Source of the DNA: Chitinophagales bacterium
GTDB taxonomy: Bacteria; Bacteroidota; Bacteroidia; Chitinophagales; UBA2359
Assembly: GCA_041392475.1 (NCBI GenBank)
Contig: JAWKLZ010000002.1
Span: forward strand, 62,001-126,000
Length of the DNA: 64,000 nucleotides
Direction: 5' to 3'
Shown: positions 1 to 9,111 of the stretch, piece by piece
Layout of the letters: each line of letters opens with the position of its first letter
Position numbering within the stretch: the stretch's first letter is position 1
The notes under the pieces: generated by a model
The model's input: only the letters and a program-made list of their open reading frames with translations
Database searches by the model: none
What the model was told of the DNA's origin: nothing
Translations under genes and position numbers: made by a program

Positions 1-327
1 GAGTACAAACTGATTTTCGTTTTCATTCTCTAATCGCAGTGAAAGTGTCTGCATTCCTCCACCTTTTTTGATGGGTTTCAAACCTCCTTCTACTTCTCCC
101 AATTGAATAATGGGAATTTTGACGGGTGTAGTCCAAGCATCTCGATAGTGTTCTCCAAAAAAAGCACGTTTTCCTTTTCCTGCTTTGTAGTGTGCACCTG
201 CAGGCATCGTGACAGTGCCATCGTCATTGAAGGTGGGTTCTACTATAATTCTCTCTGGCGCACTGCAACTTGCGGTTATCAAAAGAGCAATTACGAATAG
301 ACCAGATAGTGTAGTAAGTTTCGTCAT
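1..327 (-). CDS. Lipoprotein, 5' part only (gene runs off the window)
   Basis: On the minus strand an ATG at 325-327 opens a frame with no stop to base 1. The first 20 or so residues are a lipoprotein signal ending in a lipobox (LLITASC). The mature part contains HYKAGKGKRAFFGEHYRDAW, followed by TTP and a GGLKPIKKGGGMQTLSLR stretch. From memory this matches the N-terminal region of a large Bacteroidota family annotated as outer-membrane or metallophosphoesterase-like proteins; the family assignment is recollection, not a search. The remaining gene lies outside the window, so function cannot be stated. Confidence 0.6.
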   Translation of the reverse strand, partial: MTKLTTLSGLFVIALLITASCSAPERIIVEPTFNDDGTVTMPAGAHYKAGKGKRAFFGEHYRDAWTTPVKIPIIQLGEVEGGLKPIKKGGGMQTLSLRLENENENQFVL

Positions 328-339
328 GTTCTTAAGTCG

Positions 340-540
340 TTTTTGATTGTGTTGTTGTATGGCTTTATGGTTGTATGGTTATCATAGTTTTATGGTTTTA
401 TGGTTTTATGGTTATCATAGTTTTATGGTTTTATGGTTGTATGGCTGTATGGTTATCATAGTTGTGTGGCTTTATGGCTGTATGGTTATCATAGTTGTGT
501 GGCTTTATGGTTGTATGGTTATCATAGCCATCAAGTTTAG
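340..540. repeat. Degenerate 8-bp phrase repeat cluster
   Basis: About 200 bp built from variants of an 8-mer (TTTTATGG, TTGTATGG, CTTTATGG), punctuated four to five times by GGTTATCATAG. It lies between the lipoprotein start and the second repeat cluster. An open frame through it is only a by-product of the repeat period and is not called as a gene. Read on the minus strand the unit is CCATAAAA or CCATACAA. Confidence 0.85.
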
Positions 541-719
541 TAATTAACACAAGCATTAAGTCTTGAACAAGAACAAATAATAGGAAGGAAGCTTTCTTAT
601 AGTTCCTCTGTATAGTGTGCTTCTTTTTTATTAAAACTTCCTGTTCAAAGTTGTATGAGAAACAACAAAACCTTAGCTTGACGGCTATGATTAATTAATA
701 TTTTTTCAAAATTACATTT

Positions 720-836
720 TCAGCAATTCAGCAATTCAGCAATTCAGCAATTCAGCCATTTAGCAATTCAGCCATTTAGCCATTTAGCCATTTAGCCATT
801 CAACCATAAAGCAATTCAACCATAAAGCAATTCAAT
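720..836. repeat. Second 8-bp repeat cluster (CAGCAATT / AGCCATTT / AACCATAA)
   Basis: Tandem CAGCAATT units pass into AGCCATTT units and end with two AACCATAAAGCAATTC units that run to the end of msrA. The AACCATAA unit is the reverse complement of the TTATGGTT unit in the cluster at 340-540, so the two clusters are partly inverted relative to each other. The unique sequence between them, about 180 bp, holds no gene that I can see. Confidence 0.85.
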
Positions 837-1392
837 TCTTGTACTCCTCTTTCAATTTATGTGCAAATTTTTTCTTCATTTTTTGCACTTTCGGATTGAT
901 GACATAGGCACAATAACTTTGACTTGAATTCTGATTGAAGTAGTTTTGGTGGTAGTCTTCGGCAGCAGAATAGTTGTCAATTGCTTCAATTTCGGTGGTA
1001 ATCGTGCCACTCCAAATACTCGATGCTACTTCTTTTTTCGATTTTTCTGCAATGGCTTTTTGGGTTTCGTTGTGGTAATAAATGCCTGACCTATACTGCG
1101 TACCTACGTCATTACCTTGTCGGTTAAGAGTTGTAGGATCGTGTGTAGTCCAAAATACTTCGAGTAGTTCTTCAAAGGTAATTACCGAGGGGTCAAAGGT
1201 GATTTGTGCAACTTCGGCATGTCCTGTATCTCCTCCGCAAACTTGTTTATAAGTTGGATTCTGGACATGTCCATTCGAGTAGCCCGACACAACTGAATAA
1301 ACGCCTTCTAACCTTTGAAAAATGGCTTCAACACACCAAAAACAGCCTGCACCTAAAGTAGCCACTTCCAAACCTTCTTGTTTATTATTCAT
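832..1392 (-). CDS. msrA: Peptide-methionine (S)-S-oxide reductase MsrA
   Basis: Reduces the S-epimer of methionine sulfoxide in proteins, using a catalytic cysteine and thioredoxin. The 186-residue protein has the family motif GCFWC at about residues 16-20 (first Cys nucleophilic), the conserved GHAEV and YRSGIYY segments, and normal length. No signal peptide is seen, so it is probably cytoplasmic. It starts 22 bp after the stop of msrB on the same strand, so the two form an msrB-msrA operon that repairs both epimers. The 3' end runs into an 8-bp repeat cluster. Confidence 0.97.
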   Translation of the reverse strand: MNNKQEGLEVATLGAGCFWCVEAIFQRLEGVYSVVSGYSNGHVQNPTYKQVCGGDTGHAEVAQITFDPSVITFEELLEVFWTTHDPTTLNRQGNDVGTQYRSGIYYHNETQKAIAEKSKKEVASSIWSGTITTEIEAIDNYSAAEDYHQNYFNQNSSQSYCAYVINPKVQKMKKKFAHKLKEEYKN

Positions 1393-1414
1393 TTTTTGTT
1401 GATTTTGTGATTAT

Positions 1415-1807
1415 TCAATTTCCGTCTTTCACCACTGGCAATGCTTCTCCTTCGGGAATAAATCTCATCGAAAGGGAATTGACACAATGTCGGGTGTTTT
1501 TGTCGGTTAATCTTTCTCCAACAAATACATGCCCCAAATGTCCCCCGCAATTGCTACACAAAATTTCTGTTCGGCGACCATCTGCATCGGTTTTCTTTGT
1601 CACAGCTCCCTCAATTTCATCATCAAAGCTAGGCCAGCCACAACCTGATGAGAACTTATCTTTAGAAGAATAAAGTGGCGCATCACATTGACGGCAAACA
1701 TACGTACCTTCTACTTTGTGTAGATAATATTCTCCCCTGAAAGGCATTTCTGTGCCTTTGTAGTTAATGATTCTTTCTTCTTCAGGGGTTAATTTATTAT
1801 ATTGCAT
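1415..1807 (-). CDS. msrB: Peptide-methionine (R)-S-oxide reductase MsrB
   Basis: Reduces the R-epimer of methionine sulfoxide. The 130-residue protein shows both zinc-binding CxxC pairs (CRQC and CSNC), the GWPSF segment and the catalytic RHCVNS motif near the C-terminus. Length is typical of a stand-alone MsrB. It is the first gene of a two-gene operon with msrA, 22 bp apart. The start is supported by MQYNKLTPEE, a usual MsrB N-terminus. Confidence 0.97.
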   Translation of the reverse strand: MQYNKLTPEEERIINYKGTEMPFRGEYYLHKVEGTYVCRQCDAPLYSSKDKFSSGCGWPSFDDEIEGAVTKKTDADGRRTEILCSNCGGHLGHVFVGERLTDKNTRHCVNSLSMRFIPEGEALPVVKDGN

Positions 1808-1923
1808 AGAAATCCTATTTTTGATTTTGACAAATATAGCCTATTAACACCAAAAACCAAATTTGGGTTTATTACGAGTTTTTGTTTTTAATTTAGCTAT
1901 CTATTTAAACTTCAATACACACT

Positions 1924-2493
1924 ATGTATTTATTTTTTGATACCGAAACAACAGGTTTGCCCAGAGACTGGAAAGCTCCTGTTACGAATGTAAACAATTG
2001 GCCCAGACTCGTCCAACTGGCCTGGGCATTGTATGACAATGAGGGAAATATGGTTGCACAAGACGACCAAATTATCAAACCTATTGGGTTTAGAATTCCC
2101 ATTGGAGCATCAAATGTGCATGGCATTACCACCGAAAGAGCAATGGCAGAAGGAGAAGAGTTAATATCTGTTTTGTCTAATTTTGAACAAAAAATCCATC
2201 AATCTACCTATTTGGTGGCGCACAATATGAGTTTTGACGAAAAAATCATGGGGGCAGAATTTTTGAGAAATGGATTTCGAAATGTGATTCCTTCAAAAAA
2301 TCAAATTTGTACGATGAAGGCTTCTACTGATTTTTGTAGAATAGCAGGGCCTTATGGCTACAAATGGCCTAAATTGGAGGAATTGTACTTCAAACTGTTT
2401 GCAGAATCTTTTTCGGATGCACACAATGCTGCAGCGGATATTGCAGCTACGAGTAGGTGTTTTTGGGAATTGAAGCGGCTTGGGGTGCTTTGA
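1924..2493 (+). CDS. DEDD-family 3'-5' exonuclease (DnaQ-like)
   Basis: A 189-residue stand-alone exonuclease domain. Exo I is FFDTETTGLP at residues 4-13 with the metal-binding D-x-E; Exo II is HNMSFDEKI; Exo III is DAHNAAAD near the C-terminus, with the His and Asp of the DEDDh subclass. It resembles the epsilon subunit of DNA polymerase III but lacks any polymerase-binding extension, so a DNA repair or RNA-processing role is equally possible. The ATG at 1924 is the only sensible start. It is transcribed divergently from msrBA. Confidence 0.9.
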   Translation: MYLFFDTETTGLPRDWKAPVTNVNNWPRLVQLAWALYDNEGNMVAQDDQIIKPIGFRIPIGASNVHGITTERAMAEGEELISVLSNFEQKIHQSTYLVAHNMSFDEKIMGAEFLRNGFRNVIPSKNQICTMKASTDFCRIAGPYGYKWPKLEELYFKLFAESFSDAHNAAADIAATSRCFWELKRLGVL

Positions 2494-2595
2494 TTTTGTA
2501 CGGAGGTTTTGGTGTTTTGGTGTTTTGGTGATACTCTCAACAATTCTACAATCATACAGTTTTACAATCTTTCCATCTCACAATTCCACAATCAT

Positions 2596-4365
2596 TTAGA
2601 CCGTTTCCTCCAAATCTGCAATTAAATTTTGCGTATCGGTGTAAGTTCCCTGCAAATTGTCTGCATCTGCAACAGGAGCAAAAAGTGCCATTTCACAATA
2701 GCGAATGGTCGCTATCAGTTTGTCAATCATTGCAGTCGGAACGTTTTTTGCCTCCAACAAACTGCGGATATTGTCCTTCGACATATCGGTAGTTTGCAGG
2801 TTGAGTTTATCGCTTAGGTAGTCCCAAATTGTTTTGATTACTTCGTTGTAAAATCCCTGTTTGTTGTTTTCTTTCATCCATTGTTCGGCGGTTGTCAATC
2901 GTTTGCTGGCTACTTGCAGTGCTAGCTTGCGCTTCAATGAAACGGTGTCGGACAGGATGGCTTCTCGGCGGCGATGCCATTGAAGAAAAACGGGAAAAAT
3001 CAAAAATGGCAAGATAAAAAGTATCCAAAACCATAAGGAAGTGAAGGGTTGTCCTGCTTGCTTTTTATGAAGCGTAGTTTCCATTTTAAGCGGACGAATA
3101 TCCGTATCTGTGGCAGTTTCTTCGGGTAGAGTTGTGCCGTCTCCTTTCATCACCACGAGTTTGTATTTTTGACTATTGGTGATATTGTAGGTTTGGGTTT
3201 CGGGATTGAAGTAGCTAAATTCAATGGGGCCAATATCGTAGCGACCTTGTTCATTGGCGAGAATGTCGTAAGTGAAAGTTTTGCGGCCTTTCACTCTCCC
3301 ATTCTGCTCATAAGTGCTTTCCTGTATTTCTGGTTCAAAGGTTTCCAATCCTTCTGCCACCTTCAATATTGGAGCCTCCAGTAATTTGACATTGCCTTCT
3401 CCTCCGATAGCAATGGTCAATTGTACAGTTTCACCTTCTCGAATGGCACTGCGGTCTATTTTGACAGTCATTTCGTAATCTCCTACCCCTCCTGCAAAAC
3501 TTTCGGGTTTATCTGTTTCGGGAAATGGGAGAATGTTGATGTCTAAGGTATCGCTAGAAAGACGTACTTTTTCTTGACGATAGGAAGGGAAAAACGAACG
3601 GCGATTGCCTGTGGGAATTCGTACAACGATTTCAACTTCCATTGGAGTAATGGTAAGTGTACCTGAACGTTGTGGAAAAAGAGCATATTCCTTCAAATCA
3701 TAAGTTCGATAAGATACGCTGTCTATCATTTCGATGTTGCCTGCTTCCAATCGAGGGGGCGTAAGGTCTTGTACCCAAAAACCTGTCAATTGAGGTGTTC
3801 CTGTGATGGTATAGTCGGTGACATCGAGTGCAGTATAGAGGCGGTAATAGGCATCTACTTGCTGACCTTGATAGGCGTTGAGGGTGTCGGTGATGATTCG
3901 CAGAAAAATAAGCGATTCTATGTCTTTGACATCGGCAGTAGGTGCAGGTGTTTGCATTTGTCCTTGTGCTTGTTGCTGTTGTTTGTTTTGCCCCGAACCT
4001 TTGGCTACTACGACTTTCACCTTTGCGCTTCTCAATGCTTTCCCATTACTGTTGACAGTGGCTGAGGGGATGTAAAAAACGCCTTGTTTCTTTGGCATCA
4101 AATAATAAATGATGCTGGCGGATTGGGTCATTTTGCCGTTGATAATTTGAACGGATTGCTGTTTGTTCGGGCCGCTCACTACAAAAAAGTCGGACAAATC
4201 GGGTGCTTGAAAATCATCCATATTTGCATTTTGCAGGGTATAGCTGATTTCAAATCGATTGTCTTCGGTCACTTGCACACTTTTGGGATTCACATCAAAG
4301 GTTTGTGCTTGTAGGTTGGATACGGTGAATAAACAGAAGAAGAATATAAAGATAGCTTGTTTCAT
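2596..4365 (-). CDS. batD: BatD-family protein (oxygen-tolerance / aerotolerance)
   Basis: A 589-residue envelope protein with a signal peptide (residues 1-20, ending LQAQ), a large Ig-like beta-rich region starting with FDVNPKSVQVTEDNRFEISY, one transmembrane helix at about residues 445-465 followed by a basic HRRR, and a cytoplasmic helical tail. The arrangement and the GPNKQQSVQIINGKMTQS region are characteristic of BatD. In other Bacteroidota batD sits with batA/B/C/E and MoxR; here it stands alone, since neither neighbour belongs to that operon. Its biochemical role is unknown. Confidence 0.88.
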   Translation of the reverse strand: MKQAIFIFFFCLFTVSNLQAQTFDVNPKSVQVTEDNRFEISYTLQNANMDDFQAPDLSDFFVVSGPNKQQSVQIINGKMTQSASIIYYLMPKKQGVFYIPSATVNSNGKALRSAKVKVVVAKGSGQNKQQQQAQGQMQTPAPTADVKDIESLIFLRIITDTLNAYQGQQVDAYYRLYTALDVTDYTITGTPQLTGFWVQDLTPPRLEAGNIEMIDSVSYRTYDLKEYALFPQRSGTLTITPMEVEIVVRIPTGNRRSFFPSYRQEKVRLSSDTLDINILPFPETDKPESFAGGVGDYEMTVKIDRSAIREGETVQLTIAIGGEGNVKLLEAPILKVAEGLETFEPEIQESTYEQNGRVKGRKTFTYDILANEQGRYDIGPIEFSYFNPETQTYNITNSQKYKLVVMKGDGTTLPEETATDTDIRPLKMETTLHKKQAGQPFTSLWFWILFILPFLIFPVFLQWHRRREAILSDTVSLKRKLALQVASKRLTTAEQWMKENNKQGFYNEVIKTIWDYLSDKLNLQTTDMSKDNIRSLLEAKNVPTAMIDKLIATIRYCEMALFAPVADADNLQGTYTDTQNLIADLEETV

Positions 4366-4566
4366 TGCGTGTATAAACTATTGCTGAACTGTTTACAAAA
4401 GTACGGTTTTTCTTTTGGTTTGGCTTGATTTAGTTGTGCTTTAGATTCTTTTGGTGTTTGGAGGGAAAAGTAGTATTTTGGTTTCTATATGAAAGTGACG
4501 TTGATGAATTTGACAAAACATTTTAGGGATTTTTCTTATAGGAAACTTTGACTAAAAATTTAAAAT

Positions 4567-5142
4567 ATGACAACCAATAGATTAGAAGCATTTAGTGATG
4601 GCGTATTGGCCATCATCATCACGATTATGGTATTGGAAATGAAAGTTCCTGAGGGAACAAGTTTTTCGGCACTCAAGGATGTGTTGCCTGTTTTCCTAAC
4701 CTATGTTGGGAGTTTTATTTACATAGGCATTTATTGGAACAATCACCACCACTTAATGCACGCAACAGGAAAGGTGAATGGTAAAATTCTTTGGGCGAAT
4801 TTGAATTTATTGTTTTGGTTGTCTTTGTTTCCTTTTGTAACAGGTTGGATGGGAGAAAATCATTTTGAGAAAAATCCAGTTGCGTTATATGGCTTAGTTT
4901 TATTCATGGCAGCTATTGCCTACAAACTATTGAGTTATGTGGTTATTCAAAATGAGGGTGAATCTTCGATTTTAGCAACCGCCTATAAAGGTGACATTAA
5001 AGGAACATCATCCATTTTCATCTATTTTATAGGAATTTTGGCATCCTATTTTTTTCCTGTTATTAGTATTTTATTGTATATCGCAGTGGCGATTATGTGG
5101 TTTATCCCTGACAAAAGAATTGAAGTGACTTTGAAGGACTAA
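4567..5142 (+). CDS. TMEM175-family (DUF1211) membrane protein, putative K+ channel
   Basis: A 191-residue polytopic membrane protein with about five to six hydrophobic segments. It opens with RLEAFSDGVLAIIITIMVLE, which carries the FSDG signature of bacterial TMEM175 channels in the first helix, and has the YIGIYWNNHHHL segment in helix 3. Bacterial homologues are weakly K+-selective leak channels with one six-helix repeat. Start ATG at 4567. It lies 37 bp before the GH20 gene on the same strand, which may be chance. Confidence 0.88.
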   Translation: MTTNRLEAFSDGVLAIIITIMVLEMKVPEGTSFSALKDVLPVFLTYVGSFIYIGIYWNNHHHLMHATGKVNGKILWANLNLLFWLSLFPFVTGWMGENHFEKNPVALYGLVLFMAAIAYKLLSYVVIQNEGESSILATAYKGDIKGTSSIFIYFIGILASYFFPVISILLYIAVAIMWFIPDKRIEVTLKD

Positions 5143-5179
5143 AAATATTTACCTTTCTACTTCAATCAAAAACCAAAAT

Positions 5180-7804
5180 ATGAAACACTCCATTCCTTTA
5201 TTTGTCACAATCTTTGGCTTTTTGTTCTTATTGTTATTTTCCTGCAATGAAAATCAACAATCAATTACTCCAAAAAAAGTAGGACACAATCTCTATTCTG
5301 CAAAAGATTTCACCCTCAAATGGAAACTCCTCACCAATTTTGCGGATAAAAAAGAGGCGCAATCTTTGGCACAATTTACACTCATCAACCGCAGTGACCA
5401 TACTTTAGAAAATGAAAACTGGGCGATGTACTTCAATCAGTCGCCACGCAAAATAGTGAAGGATTCTGTGACAAACAATGTACTGATTCAACAAATCAAT
5501 GGTGATTTTTACCGAATATCACCTACCCAAGATTTTGAATTGCAGAAAGGAGATACCTTGACGATTCAATATGAAATGCACGGTTCGATGATAAAAGTTG
5601 CCGATGCTCCTTGTGGTGTCTATATGGTCTTCAATGAAGGCAAAGACAATCAGGCAATTATTCCGATTGAAGACTACGAAATTGAAGCATTTAATACGCC
5701 CGAACAACTCAACCGATTTACCTACGACCAAACACCGATTCCAACACACGCTTCCATCTTTGCAGATAATTCTAAACTGAGTTTGCTGCCTTCAAAGGAC
5801 TTATTGAAGGTCATTCCAACGCCATTTCAAGTCGGCAATTCTGTGGGAACGATGGAGATAGACCGTTCTTTTTCGATTCAACATGAGGTAGGTTTGCGGA
5901 AAGAAGCCCTGTTTTTGGCGCAAAAAATGGAAGTTGTTTTAGGCGCAAAAATGCGAATTGAAGTCGGCAATACCAAAACCCGTAAGGCGATTCACCTCAA
6001 ACGTGATACTACATTGCAGGTCAATGGTGTAAGTACAGAAGCCTACCATTTGAAGTTTACAGAAGACGAAGGTATCAGCATTACAGGCAATGATGGACAC
6101 GGGATTTTTTATGGTATTCAAAGCCTTCTTGCTTTGTTGCCCGTTGAAGCCTACAAAACTCCAATGGAAACCCTCAAAATTCCCATGATTACCCTCTTGG
6201 ATGCCCCCCGTTTTCCGTATCGAGCCATTTATTTGGATGCCGCCCGAAATTTTCATAAAAAAGAGGCCATCTTCAAAATGCTGAATATCATGGCTTTTTA
6301 CAAACTCAATACGCTTGTTTTGGGCTTGAGCAACGATGAAGGATGGCGATTGGAGATTGAAGGTTTAGCAGAATTGACTGAAATTGGAGCGTTTAGAGGT
6401 CATACACTGACGGATACAGCTTTTCTACATCCGTCTTATGGTTCAGGGGCTTTTACTGATGCCGAAAAATCGTATGGAAGCGGTTATTATTCTCGCCGTG
6501 ATTTTATCGAAATTTTGCAGTATGCACAAGACCGACATATTAAGGTCATTCCTGAAATCAATTTTCCTGGTCATGCACGGGCAGCCGTCAAAGCGATGAA
6601 TGTACGTTATGAACGATTGAAGCGAGCAGGGAAAGAGGAAGCGGCTAAGGAATTTTTGTTGGTGGATTTGGCGGATACGTCACGCTATGAATCGGTGCAA
6701 CATTATCCCGACAATGTGGTAAATATCTGTCAGTCTTCTGCTTACCGATTTTATGAGAAGGTGATAGATGAAGTTATCAAACTATATCAACAAGCGGGAA
6801 TGTCTTTAACTACTATTCACACAGGCGGCGACGAAGTGCCTGATGGTGTGTGGAAAGGTTCACCTGCCTGCTACGAATTAAATCGAAGAACAGACGAAAC
6901 TGCTGTTGATCCAGATTTGCGGGTCTATTTTGTGCGTGGACTTGCTCAGATGTTTGCCGAGCGCAATTTGACTTTGGCAGGCTGGGAGGAAATCGCCATG
7001 AAAAAAGATACGAGTGGTCGCTACATTGCGAATCCCGATTTGGTGGACAATAACTTACTGCCTTATGTGTGGAACAACCTTTGGGGCAATCAAGATTTGG
7101 GCTATCGTTTGGCAAATGCTGGTTATCCTGTTGTTCTCTGCAATGTAACCAACCTTTATTTCGACTTAGCTTATGACAAACATCCCGAAGAACCTGGGCA
7201 GTATTGGGGCGGTTTTGTGAATACCCGAAAGGCGTATGAGTTTTCGCCCTACGATGTGTTTCACTCAACGACACACGACCCGATGGGTAGGCCTTTCGAC
7301 ATTGTGGAAGACTACAAAGACATGGAGAGGCTACTGCCTGAAAATCAAAAAAATATCATTGGTATTCAGGCGCAACTTTGGAGCGAAACCATCAAAGGGC
7401 AGGAGATGCTGGAATATTACCTCCTTCCCAAAATGATTGGTTTGGCAGAAAGGGCTTGGGCTGGGCAACCTGAATGGGTTCGAATCGAAAACGATGTATT
7501 GCGTGAAGCGGCGTTGGAAAGTGCGTGGAATGTGTTTGCAAATACACTTGGACAGCGTGAGTTGCCTCGCTTGAATTACATTTTCAAGGGCTTCAATTTC
7601 CGTGTGCCACCTGTGGGTTTTGTGGTGGGTGAGGATAGTTTGTTGCGGGCAAATGTGGCTTTTCCTAGTTTGCAGATTCGCTATACTACGGATGGAAGTG
7701 AACCGACTATGGAGTCGGAATTGTATCGGGATTCATTGAAGGTTGGAGAAAATGTGAGAATGAGGGCTTTTGATTTGAGGGGAAGGGGGAGTTTGGAGTA
7801 TTGA
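5180..7804 (+). CDS. Beta-N-acetylhexosaminidase, GH20, lipoprotein
   Basis: An 874-residue exo-hexosaminidase expected to release terminal GlcNAc/GalNAc from chitin or glycan oligomers. It starts with a lipoprotein signal (lipobox LLFSC, Cys22), then an N-terminal CHB_HEX carbohydrate-binding domain (about 40-165), a GH20b domain (about 200-345) and the TIM barrel (about 350-760). The catalytic Asp-Glu pair is in HTGGDEVPDGVW near residue 550. A C-terminal CHB_HEX_C-like domain with RYTTDGSEPT ends the protein. It is probably anchored in the outer membrane or periplasm. No sus genes are nearby. Confidence 0.95.
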   Translation: MKHSIPLFVTIFGFLFLLLFSCNENQQSITPKKVGHNLYSAKDFTLKWKLLTNFADKKEAQSLAQFTLINRSDHTLENENWAMYFNQSPRKIVKDSVTNNVLIQQINGDFYRISPTQDFELQKGDTLTIQYEMHGSMIKVADAPCGVYMVFNEGKDNQAIIPIEDYEIEAFNTPEQLNRFTYDQTPIPTHASIFADNSKLSLLPSKDLLKVIPTPFQVGNSVGTMEIDRSFSIQHEVGLRKEALFLAQKMEVVLGAKMRIEVGNTKTRKAIHLKRDTTLQVNGVSTEAYHLKFTEDEGISITGNDGHGIFYGIQSLLALLPVEAYKTPMETLKIPMITLLDAPRFPYRAIYLDAARNFHKKEAIFKMLNIMAFYKLNTLVLGLSNDEGWRLEIEGLAELTEIGAFRGHTLTDTAFLHPSYGSGAFTDAEKSYGSGYYSRRDFIEILQYAQDRHIKVIPEINFPGHARAAVKAMNVRYERLKRAGKEEAAKEFLLVDLADTSRYESVQHYPDNVVNICQSSAYRFYEKVIDEVIKLYQQAGMSLTTIHTGGDEVPDGVWKGSPACYELNRRTDETAVDPDLRVYFVRGLAQMFAERNLTLAGWEEIAMKKDTSGRYIANPDLVDNNLLPYVWNNLWGNQDLGYRLANAGYPVVLCNVTNLYFDLAYDKHPEEPGQYWGGFVNTRKAYEFSPYDVFHSTTHDPMGRPFDIVEDYKDMERLLPENQKNIIGIQAQLWSETIKGQEMLEYYLLPKMIGLAERAWAGQPEWVRIENDVLREAALESAWNVFANTLGQRELPRLNYIFKGFNFRVPPVGFVVGEDSLLRANVAFPSLQIRYTTDGSEPTMESELYRDSLKVGENVRMRAFDLRGRGSLEY

Positions 7805-7931
7805 ATGTTTAAACTTTAAACATAACAAGACGACTTATGATAAATTAACCTATTTAAAATCTCTAAAGAGTATTCGTGAAAATTTGTAACTATATTAAAA
7901 ATATGTCTTGTTTTTTTTGAATCACCTCACT

Positions 7932-9101
7932 TCATGGGGCGAAATATCTCGATAGTTCCTCAAATTCATCAGTATCACTCAAAACACAAGTCAAATAACT
8001 ATTTTGAACAACATAACCTGGTTTTTTTCCAAACTTTGCAAACGTCTGCTTTTGTTTATCAATTAACATTTCTTTTAACTCATTGTCATTAAGGAATTGG
8101 TAGAGTCTTCTTCTTTCAAGGTTTGCTCGTTCAGATAACACAAAATCAACAATGTTTTCCTTTTGAATCCGTAATCGGTCAACCCATCTTTCATTCAACT
8201 TAAAAACTTTATTCAAACTATTCATTTTACGGGAGGGCATTCCATCACTATCTGTAAATTCTCCTATTTTTGATACACCTTTTTGGTCTCGGTACACTTT
8301 TAAATCAAGTTTTTCTAAAACAGTTCTTTTATAAGGATGGAAAATGTTTGCTAATGGAGCGTCGTTATGGTCATCAATAATATCTCTATCGCCTTTGAAA
8401 GAACGATTACAATAAACACATAAAGGGAATAAATTATATGGATGGAGCGACAAAAATGGATACTTTGATTTTGGTAAAAAATGGTCGGCATCATCGTAAA
8501 TTTTAAAGTCTATTACATCCGAGCGTTCCCTATCACATGCGGAACATACATTAAATCCTACGTTCTCACTCCAATAAGAAGCAATAAATCCATCTCTATC
8601 TAATTTTTTTGAGCCTCCATGAATAGCTGCAATGAAACCCGCAGCTAACAAATCCTCATAAAAAGTAATCATCAAAAGCTTAATCAATTCTTGATTATTC
8701 TTTTCTAAATCAGGATATTTAAATCGGAAATCAGCATCATTCAACTTATCCGCAAACTGAATATCATTATCAAAAGCTGATAAAGTGGCTATACCCTCTT
8801 GTGAGTTTTGCTGGTAATAAGCAGTCAATTTTTCAAGACCTGTATGAATAGTCGTTTTTTTCTTAGGAGGTAAATTCCCATTGTTATCTTTTTTAGTAGG
8901 CTGAGACCACAATTTTTTCCAAAACCAAGCACCTCGGTCATCTCCAAAAATAGTTTTAATATTATTTTCATTATTGACATCATCTGCTATGAATGGAAAC
9001 TGATAATCTCCTTCACAAGCAGCCCTTAAAACTTCTCGCTGAAATTTAACAATCTCCTCTAATTGAGGAACACAACTCGGCAGATTAACTTTGTGTAACA
9101 T
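7932..9101 (-). CDS. HNH endonuclease, fourth gene of the hsdMS-ATPase-HNH operon
   Basis: A 389-residue protein with a central HNH/ENDO VII-like metal finger: CSAC at about 188-191, DADHFLPKSKYP carrying the DH pair, then LCVYCNRSFKGDRD with the second CxxC. The N-terminal 180 residues resemble nothing I recognise. It follows the ATPase stop by 10 bp, so the two are co-transcribed and probably act together. The ATPase plus HNH pairing is the layout of Septu (PtuA/PtuB), but this protein is longer than PtuB as I remember it. I infer that it is the DNA- or RNA-cutting effector of the operon. Confidence 0.85.
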   Translation of the reverse strand: MLHKVNLPSCVPQLEEIVKFQREVLRAACEGDYQFPFIADDVNNENNIKTIFGDDRGAWFWKKLWSQPTKKDNNGNLPPKKKTTIHTGLEKLTAYYQQNSQEGIATLSAFDNDIQFADKLNDADFRFKYPDLEKNNQELIKLLMITFYEDLLAAGFIAAIHGGSKKLDRDGFIASYWSENVGFNVCSACDRERSDVIDFKIYDDADHFLPKSKYPFLSLHPYNLFPLCVYCNRSFKGDRDIIDDHNDAPLANIFHPYKRTVLEKLDLKVYRDQKGVSKIGEFTDSDGMPSRKMNSLNKVFKLNERWVDRLRIQKENIVDFVLSERANLERRRLYQFLNDNELKEMLIDKQKQTFAKFGKKPGYVVQNSYLTCVLSDTDEFEELSRYFAP

Positions 9102-9111
9102 GGGATTGTTT

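Noticed and set aside
347..547. Protein-coding frame through the 8-bp repeats
   Set aside because: The sequence is low-complexity Met/Trp/Leu/Tyr created by the repeat; no homology, no promoter.
720..836. CRISPR array
   Set aside because: Repeat unit is only 8 bp with no unique spacers and no cas genes nearby.
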